Shown: one piece after another, positions 1 through 13,281 of the stretch
Layout of the letters: the number at the start of each line of letters is the position of its first letter
Position numbering within the stretch: the first letter of the stretch is position 1
Assembly: GCA_023374045.1 (NCBI GenBank)
Contig: CM041776.1
Coordinates: 137,023,296 to 137,087,295 of the forward strand
DNA length: 64,000 nt
Source: Limonium bicolor
Taxonomy: Eukaryota > Streptophyta > Magnoliopsida > Caryophyllales > Plumbaginaceae
Reading direction: 5' to 3'
Program-made: the position numbers and the translations under genes
The notes under the pieces: model-generated
What the model saw: only the letters and a program-made list of their open reading frames with translations
What the model was told of the DNA's origin: nothing
Database searches by the model: none

Positions 1-1274
1 CAAATTGCGACATAGGACAAATTTAACATATAATAGGGATAAATGAGATATCGTATGGTTAGTCGGGATTAGTATTAATAAAGGCTCAGGGAAGTTCCTT
101 CTTAAAATAATTATAATTGTTACCATCCTCTCATTCATTCTTATCGATATTATTTATATAATTATTGCAAACCCCTTTTAGCATTACAACGTCCTTTTAA
201 ATCCTAACAGTTCAAACTAGATTTTGCTACCTATAATAAATTATTGTTATTAATTAATAAAATCCAATTCTAACTTTATTTCTTTCTAAATCATTATAAT
301 TTCCAACGTGAATTCTCACATCCTCTTTCCTAAAATTATATTTAATAACAAATACATTTCCCACTCTTCACGATCTCCACTGATCTCCTAATTTATTTAT
401 TAAGTAACTATTAAATTGTTTTAAACAATCTCTCTCATAAAAGATATTTATTCATCCTTATCATCTATCAACGATCAACTATTCTTTCTCTTAATTATTT
501 TAATTCTAATTAGTAATATCTCCTTGTTTTTCTAACTCGTTGAATCTCGATCCTTCTCAAGAGGATTACAATGTTAATTATTTATTCAACTTTCAAATTA
601 CTATTATTTTATTTCTTATTAAATTCACCTTTCAAATTATTTTACAACACTAATTATTTCTTCCTTCTCTAAATCAATTGCATTTATTAATTAGTTATTA
701 TAATTCCGTACTTTATTTTAATTATTTCCTCTTTATAATAACGTACTGCCTCTCGATCATCTTCACCTTCACCGTATTGTTATTACGCTCCTCTCTCTCC
801 TCAAACTCCCAAATTCTCAAACTCACGCTCTTTCAATTTTGCTGCTGTCAAGTTGCTTCTCTGGTGCCGGATTAGGTAGAAGGGTAAGGGTAATGGTCAG
901 GTAATGTTCTACAATTATTTCAATGGTGCTTTGGTAGTCTCTGATTGAATCTTTGTTCACAATTCTAGACCCCGAGTTCTCTGACGGGCGCTTCTAGTGA
1001 TCTAGCTGGGTGATCGTCATAGTGGTGAGCCTATCCAGGTAAACGTTGTGCTCATCATCTTCTATCTCGTGTGTTTTGTAAAATATCAGTGGGTTGAATT
1101 CAACGTTGTTTTGGTGTTGGTGGAATTTGGAAATTATTTTCCCTTGTGTGTTCTGAATGCAACGATTTCGCAATTGGTGTGGATAAATATTTTTGGGAGA
1201 CTTTCACTGAAATAATTGTTGGCTTGATGGTACCTTATGGTACTCCGTGTATATTGTTGGTACCCTTATGGTGC
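1..1274 (+). mobile_element. Element F, left part of a 5' LTR (outermost layer)
   Basis: AT-rich, non-coding sequence with no gene that I can support. It is assigned to the LTR of element F because element B sits between 1274 and 30179 with a perfect TSD, and the sequence resuming at 30179 runs to a GGTGTTACA LTR end followed by a PBS. The junction halves read through naturally (repeated GGTAC-type words on both sides). The start of this LTR is outside the window or not recognisable, so the extent to the left is uncertain. Confidence 0.5.
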
Positions 1275-1909
1275 TGTTATACCCAAATTTTAACCCCCCA
1301 AAAGAGGGTCTCTTAAGGCGCAGGTACTAATAGGGCAGTCTGGTCAAGTAGCAAGGATTCCCAATTCGATCGGCACATTCTGGAGTGGCAGGGACAGCTT
1401 AGTAGTACATCTTCAAAATGTTTTTGTAATTTTTTCATAAGTTCCCAAGGCTTTCTCTCTCCTCCAACGAGCTTTCTCTCTCCTCCGAAAATGGCTCAGA
1501 TCAACTTGAAATGATTTCAAATTTTAAACCATGATTGAGGATGACATTTTGGGCACAATGGCTTTGGAAGTTTGATTTTTCGAATTTCCAATAATTTTCT
1601 AGTAATTTCTGATTGAATCTGACGAGAAATTGAATTTAAAAATATTCCAATATCCAAAAAATTATATTTCATCTTGGAAAAATCAGAAATTTCATCCTTT
1701 ACCCATGTTTAAAATTTCATAGTCAAATTCATTTTAGAAACCATTGAACTAGAACGTCGCTAAATCTCGGTTTTTAGCGGATTTTTTCTAATCTTTAAGG
1801 AAGCCTATATAAGGAACCTTATCTCTTGATCAAACCAGAGCTCCAAGAACCCTAGACAGTCCAGAGAACCCAGCCGTCACAAGTCTCCCACGTTTTTACA
1901 CACCCGAGC

Positions 1910-4900
1910 TGTAACACCCCTAATCCTAAACCTGTAATAACGTCGCAAGTCGTAGCATAATAAATAATAATTCGCAGCGGAAAATAAAACTATCTATCTT
2001 TGGTGTTACACCGTTACTCACCCTCGTGAGTAACAAGGCATCCTTACTCCATCCAACAACTTCAACTCCTCACACTGTGATGAACAAGATACTGAGCGCC
2101 CTTAATATTACAAACCAAATCCAAACTAAATGAGCAACTAACTGCATACAACAATCTCCTTAATACGATACATAATAAAACTTAAAGAGTTCTTTATTAA
2201 AACCCATCAGCTACCCTGTGCCCTGCACTCCGGCTTGTGTCTTCTCCAGTAACCTGAAATGTTTTGCCCACTGAAGGGCTCAACAATTGAAATGCTGGTA
2301 TGCTAAATGTAGTCCTAAGTCATCTAGATTTCTTAAGTCATTTTAGCCATCTTGATATTAGATTCTTTACATGAAATACCGGTTTACAACAATAACAGTA
2401 ATAACTGTAAATGCTAAACAAACACATAACAATTCACCTGCAAATCACATCACATAATAGTAAACAACAACCAGATAATCAATCACCAATAATCCATAAC
2501 AATAACCAAACAAGATACGCGTATTAATTAATTGTACTTATTAGTTGGCCACCTGGCCCTTATCCTTTAAACCAACCACTTAAAATTTTCTAATTAAATT
2601 CCACCTCAGGCCTCATGTTAAGACAACCCTTAATAACTTAATAATGGACAGTACGTCCCCTGGGTTCCAAAGGAACCGTTACCAGCTGACCTTATGGCCC
2701 TGGATAATGACCGATCCGGTCGAACCTGTGCACCAACGGTAGCGCCCTCCGCCATCGTTGAATGTGGACAATGGATTCCCTTGAGTGACTCCCCATTGAA
2801 TTCTCTCGTAGTGATCACGATGCGCAACCAGAAAGTCGAAACAGTCTGGATTCCTCTCTTTATAAGTTAGCCCTTTAGTCAATGATACAATATCCAATCC
2901 TTGAGTTAAGACTATAACAGTTGACCATCAGTTAGGTTTAATAATACCTAAAGGTCAGTTAGTCTTGTTCCAGTTTAGATGTATAAACTTCCAGTCATAA
3001 GACGTTCACGTCAAAATAAAACGCAACAGTGTTGAGCAATACAGAGCACAATATCATATACATAAATCATAGATATCGCTCTTAAACAATTAAACACAAA
3101 ACGTCTGGACCTTAGGAAAATCCTTAGGACATTCAGACCACACAATTAACATACCGTTCACCGGGATAACTGCTAGCTTGACAATTCACGCTCTAGTAAT
3201 TCCTTCCCGTACGCTGTTATATATACATGCAATACCAGGTAATATTAATACAACCATTCACTAAATATTATAGTAATGTCACTGTAGAGTTTATACTCGT
3301 AGTATACTAACTCTGTATGTTCTTTATTTCCCCCTGTTATTTTACAGTGGCTCTAGGTAGTTCAACAGTTCGTTATTTTATGTGATATCCACATGTGATA
3401 ATGAATTTCTACCTTATAGTATATTTCTATTTCTTTAATCATATACTTATAATTGTTTCCACTTATTCTTTATATTATATCCTTTGGTTATTTTTATCAT
3501 AACCACAATTATTTTATAAACTTTACATTATACTCCATAATATACCATATTACTTAGTTTTAATTCCTTTCTTTATTAAATTACAAAACCAACATTATTA
3601 ATTTCGGTAATTATAAATTGGACACAATAACTTTTATAAATTACTAAATAACCATATAACTTTTATAATTTATTATTTATCCATGTTAACTTTCGGAAAT
3701 TACAATCTTATTATACCAACTTTAATAAATTACAAATAAACCCCTTATCTTTCGATTTTCACTTATATTTTCCTTTATTCACATTTTGACCCCAAAACTT
3801 TATATAAGTTACATATTAACTTATAAACTATAGTTTTAATATTTAATTTCCTAAAGTAACCAAGTGAACACTTATATTTTCATAAATTACCATTTCGCCC
3901 CTTTTTAATTCGATTTCACATATATCTTTTATAAATTACATATTCACCCCAAAACTTATATGAACTTAATATTTTATGTCATAAATCATTTTAACCCAAA
4001 GTTTTTGGTCAACACTTTGACCACGACTTAATTTCATAATTAATACTTTAATATACCCATAAATTCATATGTACTCTCAGTTTTATTTCCAAACTTTCCA
4101 ATAATTACCAAATAGCCCCAAAACTTTATAAAATGTTATTTTAACACTTAAACACTTATTTAAATTCACCAAAATTCATAATATTAATTCCTACCTTATA
4201 TTATAATATAAATATACCAAACAAACCCTTTAGTTCTCGGCAATCACTACTAGTACACCAAACTTTTCAAAATTTATATTTTAGCCACATAACTTATTAA
4301 ACTAGCCATTTAAATACTTGTAGCTATTTTTAATACTCTCAAAATTTATAATATAAGTTAATATACTTATATATTTCAAAAATCACCAAATGATACATTT
4401 AACTCTCGGCTTTAATAAATATTTACTATATAGTTTTAGAACTTGATTTAAACCTTATAATAAATACATATAAATGTATATAAGCCATGTAACACTTCTA
4501 AAATTATTCTAATGACTTAGAATGATTATAAACTAAAAATAGAACATTTAACTCTTAGATATTTCGGCTTGACCATTTATGTATCCTAATTAATTTTTGT
4601 GACACACTTTTATACCTTAAGGTAATAATCTTACCTTATATGTTATAATTTATTTTCTTGACAATATAACCCAAAGTATTTCGGCCTTAATTTATTTAGA
4701 GGTTATACATAATTTTTATACCAAAGTTTGAAGCTTAAATCAAGCTTAAACTTAATAAACCTTAATTATAGAAACTTACTCCTTAAATCAAGACAATTCT
4801 TGTACTTGATTTCTCCTTGAATTCCAAGCTCTCAAAATGTATTTTGATGAAAAGAATTCGGCCTCCTTGAATATATTTAGGAGTTCCATTTGTTAGACTT

Positions 4901-7264
4901 CTAACAAGGATTTATAAATAAGATTTGGAGTAGTTTTACAAGGGTTTACCTTAGGAATTTAACAAGGTATTTTTGGTACACCTTGGGATGATTGTAGATC
5001 CAAGTTTCCTTCATGAAATAATGAAGAGAATATAGATTTAGAAGCTCTAAATTTTCACAGATGCTTAAGGTATTTTCTTAGGATTTTTCAACGTGAAAAT
5101 ATACCTTAACTTGATCTTGTTGTTCCTTGTGTTGTTGTTGAATCAAGACAACTCCTTGGAGTATCTAAGCTTGGTGAAATCTTGGGTAGTTGCTAGGATG
5201 ATTCTTGCTTCAAGACTTAGTAGATTTAACTAGGAAATTACATAAAATGCTATTAGAACTTAGAACACCATTAATGGAGCTTTGAAGCTCTAAGGAATTA
5301 ACTAACAAATGAAGAAGAAAAGAGAGAGTTAAGAGGCTTACCAATTCGGTGGGTGAAGGCAAGGAAAGAATGAGCTAAACTCACGTTGGAAATAAGACTT
5401 GGCAAGAACAAAATTATTTGACACAATAATTGTCAAATTGATTAATCTTTCCTTTGTTTACTAATTAATTGTTTGGCTCAAGAAAATGTCCTCATTATTG
5501 TAGACCTTCGGCTGTGACATGGGGGTAGGAAGTCTTTGTTGACAACTTGAAAGAAAAAGACAATACAAGAGTGCTAGGAATTTAGGTAAGGTATTTCTTT
5601 AGCATTTTTCTAAGTTGTTTTGTCTTTGTTCTCCCTTGATTGCTCACGGTAATGGGACTGAATGGAGCATTTGATTTTGATGATTGAAGACATTAGAACA
5701 TGGCTAGGTAGGTAGGTATTCTACTTTGATTTTTATAAGACAATAAAGTCTCATTTTTTTCTTGTTGAAATCGGCACCAAGTGCTGTATGGGGTCATTTG
5801 ATTCCTGTCATTTTAGACATGAGAAACTAGCTTAGGTAGGTATATGTCTTATTTGATTATTGTAAGGCAATCAGCCTCCTTTCTCCATGTGAAATCGGCA
5901 GCTCCATGTGCCATAGGACAACTTGATTTCTCTTGTTTATTTGCACATGTATAAAGCTAGATCTAGGAATTTACTTTTGGTATTTTGATTTCATTGTCTT
6001 TATATAAGCTAATCTTCTTGTTTTTCTCTTGTAGGTATACGGTAATGGGGCTCTCCTTGACTGATTTTATTTGACCCATTATCACATGGTACATGATAAG
6101 GTGAGTCACCATTCCATAAGTTAATTTTTAAACCAAAACCAAGCTTAACCCACCCAAAATGGCGCATGCAATAGGGAGTAAATGGGACTGATTTTTAATT
6201 TTATTCCTGTCACACTATATTGTATTAAGACCATATTATAACATGTAATAGGTTCCAGCATTTATTTGGTACATTTATATCAGGGTAAAAGATGAAAGTT
6301 CTAAGGTAAAAATGCTGATTTTAGGTACCTTTTTTATCATGATTTCGGCCCTGTTTATGCTATGAGTTAAGCACTGGAATTAATTGATTTAGATGATCAA
6401 TATATCCCCTTTTAAGATTATCAACTCGTGGCTCCTCAAAAACTTCAAGGTAATTGCGTAAAACACGTTTTTATGACACCCGAAGGTGCATTTTTGTGCT
6501 TTAAGGATTTTCTGGAAATAAGTAGTCCCTACTAGTTCAAAGTGTTTAAAAACATTTTTTTATTGTCAATAATAATATGTTAAGGTGTTACATTGATTTA
6601 CATGGGGTTATATCAACTCATAACTCAATTTCCGAGCTACCGGGACACTGCCGGGGCAAAAATGAGCGTTAAGAAATTCTCCCGAGCACTTTGTTTATTT
6701 TTGAAAAAGTAGCTAGAGCATTCTCTTTATAATGTTGAATATTTATGATAGGAACTCTAAGAATGAATTATATAGGAGTTCGTGCCACCATGGCACCTCT
6801 CCTGGGCATTCCCGGGGGTTTATGGGGCCCCCATCGGGAACTTCCGAGCACTTAGCATTTAACTGAGAATTTATCTTGAGGACTTCATCTTATATGTTTA
6901 CTAAAGTGTTATGGTTCATTTAAAATGAAGTGTAATGCTTTACTTTATTTCATAAAGTATTTCCAGGACTTTCGGGCCTTAAGGGCCCTTAAGGGAACTC
7001 CCGGGCATATTGTATTTTTACTCAGTTCTAACTGAGGACTTGTGTTTTAAGGTCATAAAATGATCCTTGATTAACTTCATATGAGTTTTATAGCTTATAT
7101 AACTTGATTTGCTTAAGGTCCGGCTTAACGCTCGTTTATGACCTTAAAGAGTCCAGGTGCGTTTTTAACGCCTAAGTGTTTATATACTTTTCTCAGGGTT
7201 TAATAATCCCCTAGATAATATTTATTTACCATTATTTAATTATTTAAAGGTTAGGGGTATTTCA
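1910..7264 (-). mobile_element. S1: 5.4-kb solo LTR of a Tekay/Del-like element
   Basis: A perfect TSD CGAGC flanks it (1905-1909 and 7265-7269), and it interrupts element B's LTR mid-sequence. On the minus strand it begins TGAAATACCCCTAACC and ends GGGGTGTTACA, the same termini as the LTRs of D and C. It has no PBS, polypurine tract or coding region, so it is best explained as a solo LTR left by LTR-LTR recombination. The 5.36-kb length is long for an LTR but close to the 5-kb LTR of C. The interior is AT-rich and non-coding, apart from the hairpin at 2013-2034. Confidence 0.88.
2013..2034 (-). other. Conserved LTR-end hairpin in S1
   Basis: A perfect 9-bp stem (GTTACTCAC with GTGAGTAAC) encloses a 4-nt loop, 103 bases from the LTR 3' end. 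On the sense strand it is followed by GGTGTAACACC and TTCCGCTGCGA. D and C have hairpins of identical dimensions but different stem sequence at the same place. Confidence 0.85.
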
Positions 7265-8432
7265 CGAGCACCGAAATTACATCAAAAACCTTCCAAAATC
7301 ATCATCTAAACACATTCTTCAACTCCCACAACATCAACAAGCATCAAACCTTCACCAAAACACCACCAAAGTGTAAAGAACATCAAGAACAGCAAGGGGT
7401 CAGAAGCTCGGGTCGACCTCAATCCAGAACCGGCATCCACGAGGCCTCCGAAGAATCCCGATGTGAAGAGGCACCTCAAATTCGAAGGTAAAACAGGTAG
7501 GTATCTTAGTTTTCTAACTCCCCGCGACCTTTTTGACTTTCCATTAAAATTTGGGTTCGAACTGACTCTTTCCGGCTTCAGTATAGTTGTTCGTTTTCGT
7601 TTCTGCCCTTTAACTTGTTTGCTATGTTTCGTCATTATTCCGACTTCAATTTTGATTACTAACATCTTGTAAATCTTTCAAGGAACACGCCCATAAATTT
7701 TGAGCTGAATACACCATCGGGAACCACCAAAAACCCACCGTCCGTGGGTGGTCCGTGACCTTGGACATGTGATCCGGGACCACAGACGGGTTTTCCGTGG
7801 CCACGGACACCCACGGACCGCAGCGGGATTAAAACTTTTGAATTTTCTAGGTTTTCTCAACTTATGTTCGGGCCCACGGACAGCCTGTCCGTGGCCCCGG
7901 ACTTTTCAAAATTGTGTTTTCTATTTAATTTGACTTTATTGTTCACATAGGTTAACTAGGGTCTGTGGGTTCGGACATTAGGTCCGTAGCCACGGACGGA
8001 AACAAAATTTGACCTAATTCTGCCTCTGAAACCCTACTATAGGTAATTTTAATGTCCACAGTTATTTTCAGTCAAAAAATGCTAAAAAACATAAAAAAAC
8101 AGAAGCTCACATACTTAGGATAAAATGACTTTGTAATAAGCCGAAAATAAACTAAGTAGAGGAAAAACGACTTCGAGGGGTAATTAAAGTAGTTTGAACC
8201 CTAAATAAGTCGAATACCAAGCCCCCGAACCCGAACTCTCCTTTCCTAATTTACCTTTGGTCAAAATTAGGTGGTGACTCTAATTAGGTTCCAGTGAGCT
8301 TGCTTAGGTTTTAATAATTAATGTCTTAGGACATAGTTATTAAACTTAAGTTATAAATGGACCAGAACCTGACCAGATCCTAGTCAACCTGAATCAACAT
8401 AGGATAGATTTCAAAAATCGAGGCTCACAGAA

Positions 8433-8451
8433 TGGTGACTCTGCTGGGGAC
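8433..8451 (+). promoter_or_regulatory. Element B primer binding site
   Basis: TGGTGACTCTGCTGGGGAC starts 3 bases after the LTR end (CTCACA then GAA). It differs by one base from the PBS of A (38908) and from that of E (62280, minus strand), which read TGGCGACTCTGCTGGGGA. The form matches the tRNA-Arg-type PBS that I recall for Ogre elements; the exact tRNA was not checked. Confidence 0.85.
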
Positions 8452-9585
8452 AAATTCATAATTTTAACTTGTTTAATTTTAAGAAAGAGAGCTTAACTCG
8501 AAAATTGTTTATTTATGGCTTTATTACATTGTTTGTTTACCTTAGTGCGCAATTTAAATTTTTGCACCCTTGCATCATATGAGAGCGAGGGTCCATGCAA
8601 ACCGATTTCACCCAGGGATTCATTTGAGGGTCCCCTGTCAGGGACTCACACCTTTTAGGTGATATGAATAAGTGAGAGAAAATAGGAGGATGTCGTCTAA
8701 CCACATCCCCTTAATACCTGGGCTTTAGCCCCAAGCATTTTCCTGGCAGTGCCCTTACCTAACCTTGTTTGGTCATTCAAAGACCCGACCTTAGGCGCAC
8801 ACCTCATGGTGATGTGAGAAATGTGGGGGAGCCCAAAGAGAATAGCGTGCAAGCCCTATACCTTTGTTGTGTCCTGGGCCCATGCCCCAAGCACCTCACC
8901 GGATCAATCCATACCTAATTTGGTTAAAGCGTCTAGTGAGGACATGTTGAACTTGTGTGGGCCTTGTTTGCTTGTATGACCAGCCCACTGCCAGCTCAGA
9001 AATTGATAGGAACTCTTCCTATATCAACGCAGCCCACCCTGTAATTCGCGGCTTAATTATTTATGGCCCAAAGGCCCTGTTTGATTTGAATGAGTGAATT
9101 GCTTGTTTGGGCTTTGGCCCATAACCTTAGATCTAGGTGATTTCTCTTTCGACCCAATTTGAATTATCCATTTTGTTCTAGGCCCACGAAAAAAAAGAAA
9201 TCCACCCAAACTCGGAGTAGTTGACAAGACTTGAAAATCAATAGCCTTTCATTGAAAACTTTTTCGGTCCAAAGCCCATTCCAGTCTAAATGAACTTTTC
9301 ATTCGGGCTTTGGCCCAAGATTCTACGTCTAGGTGACATATCTTTAGGCCCAATTAGAACCACTTGTTTAGGTTTTGGCCCATTCGAATCCCAGATAGTT
9401 TGCGTAACCCATTCATTCTAGTTTCTGGCCTCAAGGCCCAACAGGATCATCAAACAAATCTTAGACTTCAGAGCTTCTCTCTCAACCCGGCGGCCCATTC
9501 ACAGTCCATATAGCTCCCTTCAGCCCATTTCCTTTTGTTCACTAACAATGGAAATCTTGGAAACAGGTAATCCCAAATCTCAAGT
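8452..9585 (+). other. Element B leader, rich in GGCCCA/TGGGCY motifs
   Basis: Non-coding leader between PBS and gag. From about 8878 to 9545 it holds more than a dozen GGCCCA, AGCCCA or reverse-complement copies, the core of plant site-II elements bound by TCP factors. The corresponding leader of A (39350-40620) is richer still. No open frame of note. Confidence 0.6.
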
Positions 9586-10797
9586 ATGGCAGAGGGAGGG
9601 AACCCAATCAGCATGGAGACCCAGCTCGCAGCCATGGAACAAAATTACGTTACCATCATCGAAGAGCTGAAAAGAAAAATCAATTCCCTTGAGGTTGGTC
9701 ATCAAGAAAACATTTCGGGGAATATTGCCGGCACCGGGAAAGAGCGTGACTACATCGAAGTTAACTCCGTCGGAACCCATGGCTCACAAGGACAGGTAGA
9801 GGAAGCAACGCTTGACAATCAGCTAGCTGCAGAACTTAAAAGAGTCTTGAAAAGGATCAAGTGCATGGAAAAAGCTAACAAACCAGCTGGCCTCGATTAC
9901 CTTTCCATGGCATCATACCCTGAGGTTGATCTCCCTTTAAAGTTGAGGCTGCTCACACTCGCTCTATACAAGGGCTCCTCAGACCCGTAGGTTCACCTGG
10001 CGATGTTCGATAGAGAGATGTCCATCCTCAGGCTGAATGACTTGTAGAAGGCCAACATTTTTGCCCGTTACCTCAACGAAATACCCCAGCGTTGGTACTT
10101 AACCCAGAGGATGAACAACAAAACCTATGAGGAGGTTTGCGAGGCTTTCTTGCACCACTTCGAATATTCTAAGAATCTCAAAGTCACCAGGTCCGACCTT
10201 GCCAGTACTCGTCAGAAAGACAATGGAACAATGTCTGACTTCATCAAAAGGTGTAGGATGAAGGCCGCTGCTATGCCCACGAAGATGGATGAGCAAGAAC
10301 AGATTCGAATGATTGTGGACAATATGCTGAAGCAATACAACAACGAGCTAAGCTGCACGTACTTTCCCAATTTGACATGCTGATGGGGCAGGTGATAATC
10401 ATGGAAGAAAATATTCACAAAGGTGAGCTAAAGCTAGGGCAACCCAAAGCTCAGGGCGTAGGTGCCGATAACTTTAAGTTTGAGCCAGTAAAAATAGCCC
10501 TAGTTTCACGACAGGTAAATAATGTGCGCCAAGACCTCATCCCGACCTAGGCAATTCCCTGCACCAAGACAATTTACCGACATTGGCCGACCTCTTAGTC
10601 AAAATCTCGTGAAGCTACAAGAGTTGAACCTGCTACAGCCTCTCACGCCTTCTCCCAGGGTTACCCAATCCGAAGAGCATCTCAATCAATTTTGCCAATT
10701 CCATCAGCTACTAGGGCACGGTAATGATGATTGTAGGACACTAAAGCATAAGATTGAAGATCTCATCGAACAAGGGCTCCAGTTTGTCGAGTAAGCT
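9586..10797 (+). pseudogene. gag: Broken gag of element B (Ogre/Tat type)
   Basis: The capsid/nucleocapsid precursor that would package the element's RNA. It begins MAEGGNPIS. The N-terminal part has a coiled-coil-like stretch (EELKRKINSLE). The capsid region includes YPEVDLPLKLRLLTLALYKG and, after 10111, RQKDNGTMSDFIKRCRMKAA, typical of Ty3/gypsy Gag. Near the C-terminus is a C-x2-H-x4-H-x4-C finger (CQFHQLLGHGNDDC) followed by LKHKIEDLIEQG, as in Ogre/Tat Gag. The frame is the same at 9586, 10111 and 10522. It is interrupted by two in-frame TAG codons (9988 and near 10045) and a local frame excursion around 10370-10520. Roughly 400 codons are represented. No pol follows, so the protein would act with pol supplied in trans or is dead. 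Confidence 0.85.
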
Positions 10798-13190
10798 AGC
10801 GTCTAGTAGTATTTTTCCTTCTTAATTTTTCTTTTCAATTTTGTAAGGAGTTTATGATATTTCCATTTTAATAAGGTTTAGATGTTTGCATTTCAGTCTT
10901 TTGTCTTTTGAATTTGTAATCTCAAAAATACAAAAATGTTTGTTCATCTTGCATCTTAAACAAAATCGTCTTGCTCATCGGCAAACATCTTTCAAAACTA
11001 ATGTTCATGAAACGGTCATTTTCTGGCAATTGAACAAAACGACTTGTCTTTTGTTTCTAAAAGGATGAACATGTCCAACTAAACACCACAGCTCACCCCT
11101 AAGCATCCAAACAAACCACATAATGGTTCAAAGTCTACATTTGTCAAATTGTTGTCATAAGCCCTGGATTAATACTGGGGGCAATCTGAGTTTAAAGACC
11201 AACCACGATTATTTCTTTTGTTTAATTGTGTGAACAAGTCTCTGAGTGAAAAATTTTGCGAGAGTGCCTTGAGCGGAAAAACCATGAGCGAACAAGCGTG
11301 TCATTTTTACACGACTTCAGTGAGTCCACATTCAAAGGTGAGGTAAACGGCATAACTCCGACCGAAGGAGACAATTTGTAAATTTACTCTTAGAACTGTG
11401 AAAAGTAATAAAGAGCGGATACATAACTATCAGGAATGACGAAGCACCTACGTACAGCACCACATAGCCAAAAGCTTGTGAACCCTGACATTAAACCCTA
11501 GGCACCCCCACTGAGCCTTTCATTTATCCCTTTTCGACATTATGAACTCCACAAAATAACCAAGCCAATGATGAATGTCTGACACGGTGACCAAAGGAAG
11601 CGAGGAGTCCGACTCTTAGATAACGTTCTCATCAGTCCAAAGAAGCAATGCCGCTATCAGCATGACAAAGCGATCCGCAAATGGTCCCAGAGTGACATAG
11701 GATCCAAAGAGCTCACATCAAAACAACTCTCGAAACTCGAAAACCGGGAGATACAAGAACCCCGAAGGCGAAGTCAAGAAAGATAAAACAAAAAATGGTA
11801 AACCCAAAGTGCCTTAAAGAAATCCAAATGACAAAAAGGGAGAAATGGGGCAAAGGACGACTTCAAAAGTCCAAGTCCAGAAGTTCGAAAATAACGTCAA
11901 CACGAAGCAGCTAGACGACTTCAAAACAAGGAAGATGAATCCGAAAGAAGAGGTAGGGCACAGCTTTGGTCACCTCTTTTAGCTCCACATACCTCAAATA
12001 TCTCTCCATGATCCCGTTGTCTTTCATCACACCCCATCGCCACGTTATAAGCTTTAAAGACTTCCGACTTGGTAGTTGTGTATCTAATCACGTGAATGTA
12101 ACAGATCGAATGAGTAAATCCATCAAATGTCAAATTTAATGGTCTAGAAGTTGTGACCATAAGCAGAAAACAAGTGCAAACACCAAACACACTGAGTGTA
12201 GGTTAGGAAGCACCACATCTAAACATAAGCCTTGACCCTGTGAGGACGAGACTCATCCGCACATTTAATTAAAGAAAATACTGGGGGCAATCGATCGTTC
12301 CGATTGATTGCCATGAACTCTAGCTCAGATTGTTCTAAAGAAAAAATACTAGGGGCAATTTTTGGTTCCAACAATTGCCATGACAACACCAATTGAAACC
12401 CAAAGCTTGAGCACCACCATCCCACCATAGGCACACATAAGCCCTTACCTCCACACACACACTCTCAAGCCCGTCATTAGCCTTACCTCCACAAAAACAT
12501 CAGGCCCGTCATAACCCTGACCACCATCCAAAATCACAACCCAATCCCAGGTCTATCACAAATCCTGAACACCAACAAAAGCCTTTAGCACCACAAAAAA
12601 CAACACACACTTCCACCAACGGCATGTTCATCTTCGAAGAAACAAATTGCAGATATGAAATTCTTAGTCAGGAATGATCATTTCACTTTCCTTTTTCAGT
12701 AAAGTTTTTCTCAAGCATTGTCATGTTTGGCACCTTTTTCAACAGTTTCTTATTTTGGAAAAGTTTCCAACAAACACTTTAGTTGCATTTTACGACTTTT
12801 GCATAACATCTCAAGCATTGTCATGTTAGCACCTTTTTCAACAGTTTCTTGTTTTGGACAAGTTTCCAACAAACACTTTAGTTGCATTTTACAACTTCCG
12901 CATAACATCTCAAGCATTGTCATGTTTGGCACATTTTCCAACAGTTTCTTGTTTTGAACAAGTTTTCTTACGAACACTTTGATTTCATCTCTGCATAACA
13001 CCTCAGCACAGCCACGCTTGGCACATTTTTCGATGATTTCTTTCTTTGGACAATTTTTTATTCTTACTAGCGCTTTGGTCATAGTCACGTTTGGCATTTT
13101 CACCATTAGTTTACATCACAATCAATTGCATAAAATCAACATCATTGCATCTTTCAATACGAAACTCCTCAAGATAGAACCGAGGATTCA
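10798..13190 (+). other. Element B non-coding region with polypurine-like motifs and hairpins
   Basis: No coding frame. It aligns by eye with 40790-43000 of element A, so it is a conserved non-coding part of the family. Three CTGGGGGCAAT-like motifs (11175, 12281, 12349) resemble the true polypurine tract at 28379. The last two form the left arms of inverted repeats. At 12710-13090 short repeats of the type CATGTTTGGCAC...TTTCAACAGTTTCTTGTTTTGG recur every 80-120 bases. Confidence 0.6.
12281..12384 (+). other. Paired inverted repeats containing polypurine-like motifs
   Basis: Two adjacent inverted repeats, each with a GGGGCAAT left arm: GGCAATCGATCG facing CGATTGATTGCC, and GGCAATTTTTGG facing CCAACAATTGCC. 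Element A has the same pair at 42226-42255 and 42297-42320 with better pairing, so the structure is conserved between copies. Confidence 0.6.
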
Positions 13191-13281
13191 TGTAACACCC
13201 CTAATACGCACATGATACTAAATGAAATCGCAGCGGAATTAAATGACTAAACAGTAACTAACGCTTCGGTGCTACAACGCC

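Larger units (their letters stand above)
1275..8429 (+). repeat. Element B 5' LTR, split by solo LTR S1
   Basis: LTR pieces 1275-1909 and 7270-8429 (about 1.8 kb together) align by eye with the intact 3' LTR at 28392-30173. Both contain the run from TGTTATACCC, the segment CTATATAAGGAACC near 1806 and 28913 (a possible TATA box, TATATAA), a GTCCG-rich block, and the terminus GAGGCTCACA. Open reading frames in it occur in both copies but look accidental, being overlapping and on both strands. Confidence 0.92.

Noticed and set aside
678..875. Possible small membrane peptide in the left flank
   Set aside because: AT-rich sequence translates into hydrophobic runs by chance; no homologous feature or start context.
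7306..7933. Open frames in the B LTRs (also at 29045-29723 and 37854-38135)
   Set aside because: They occur in both strands, lose their frame between LTR copies and show no recognisable protein; LTR sequence with low stop density explains them.
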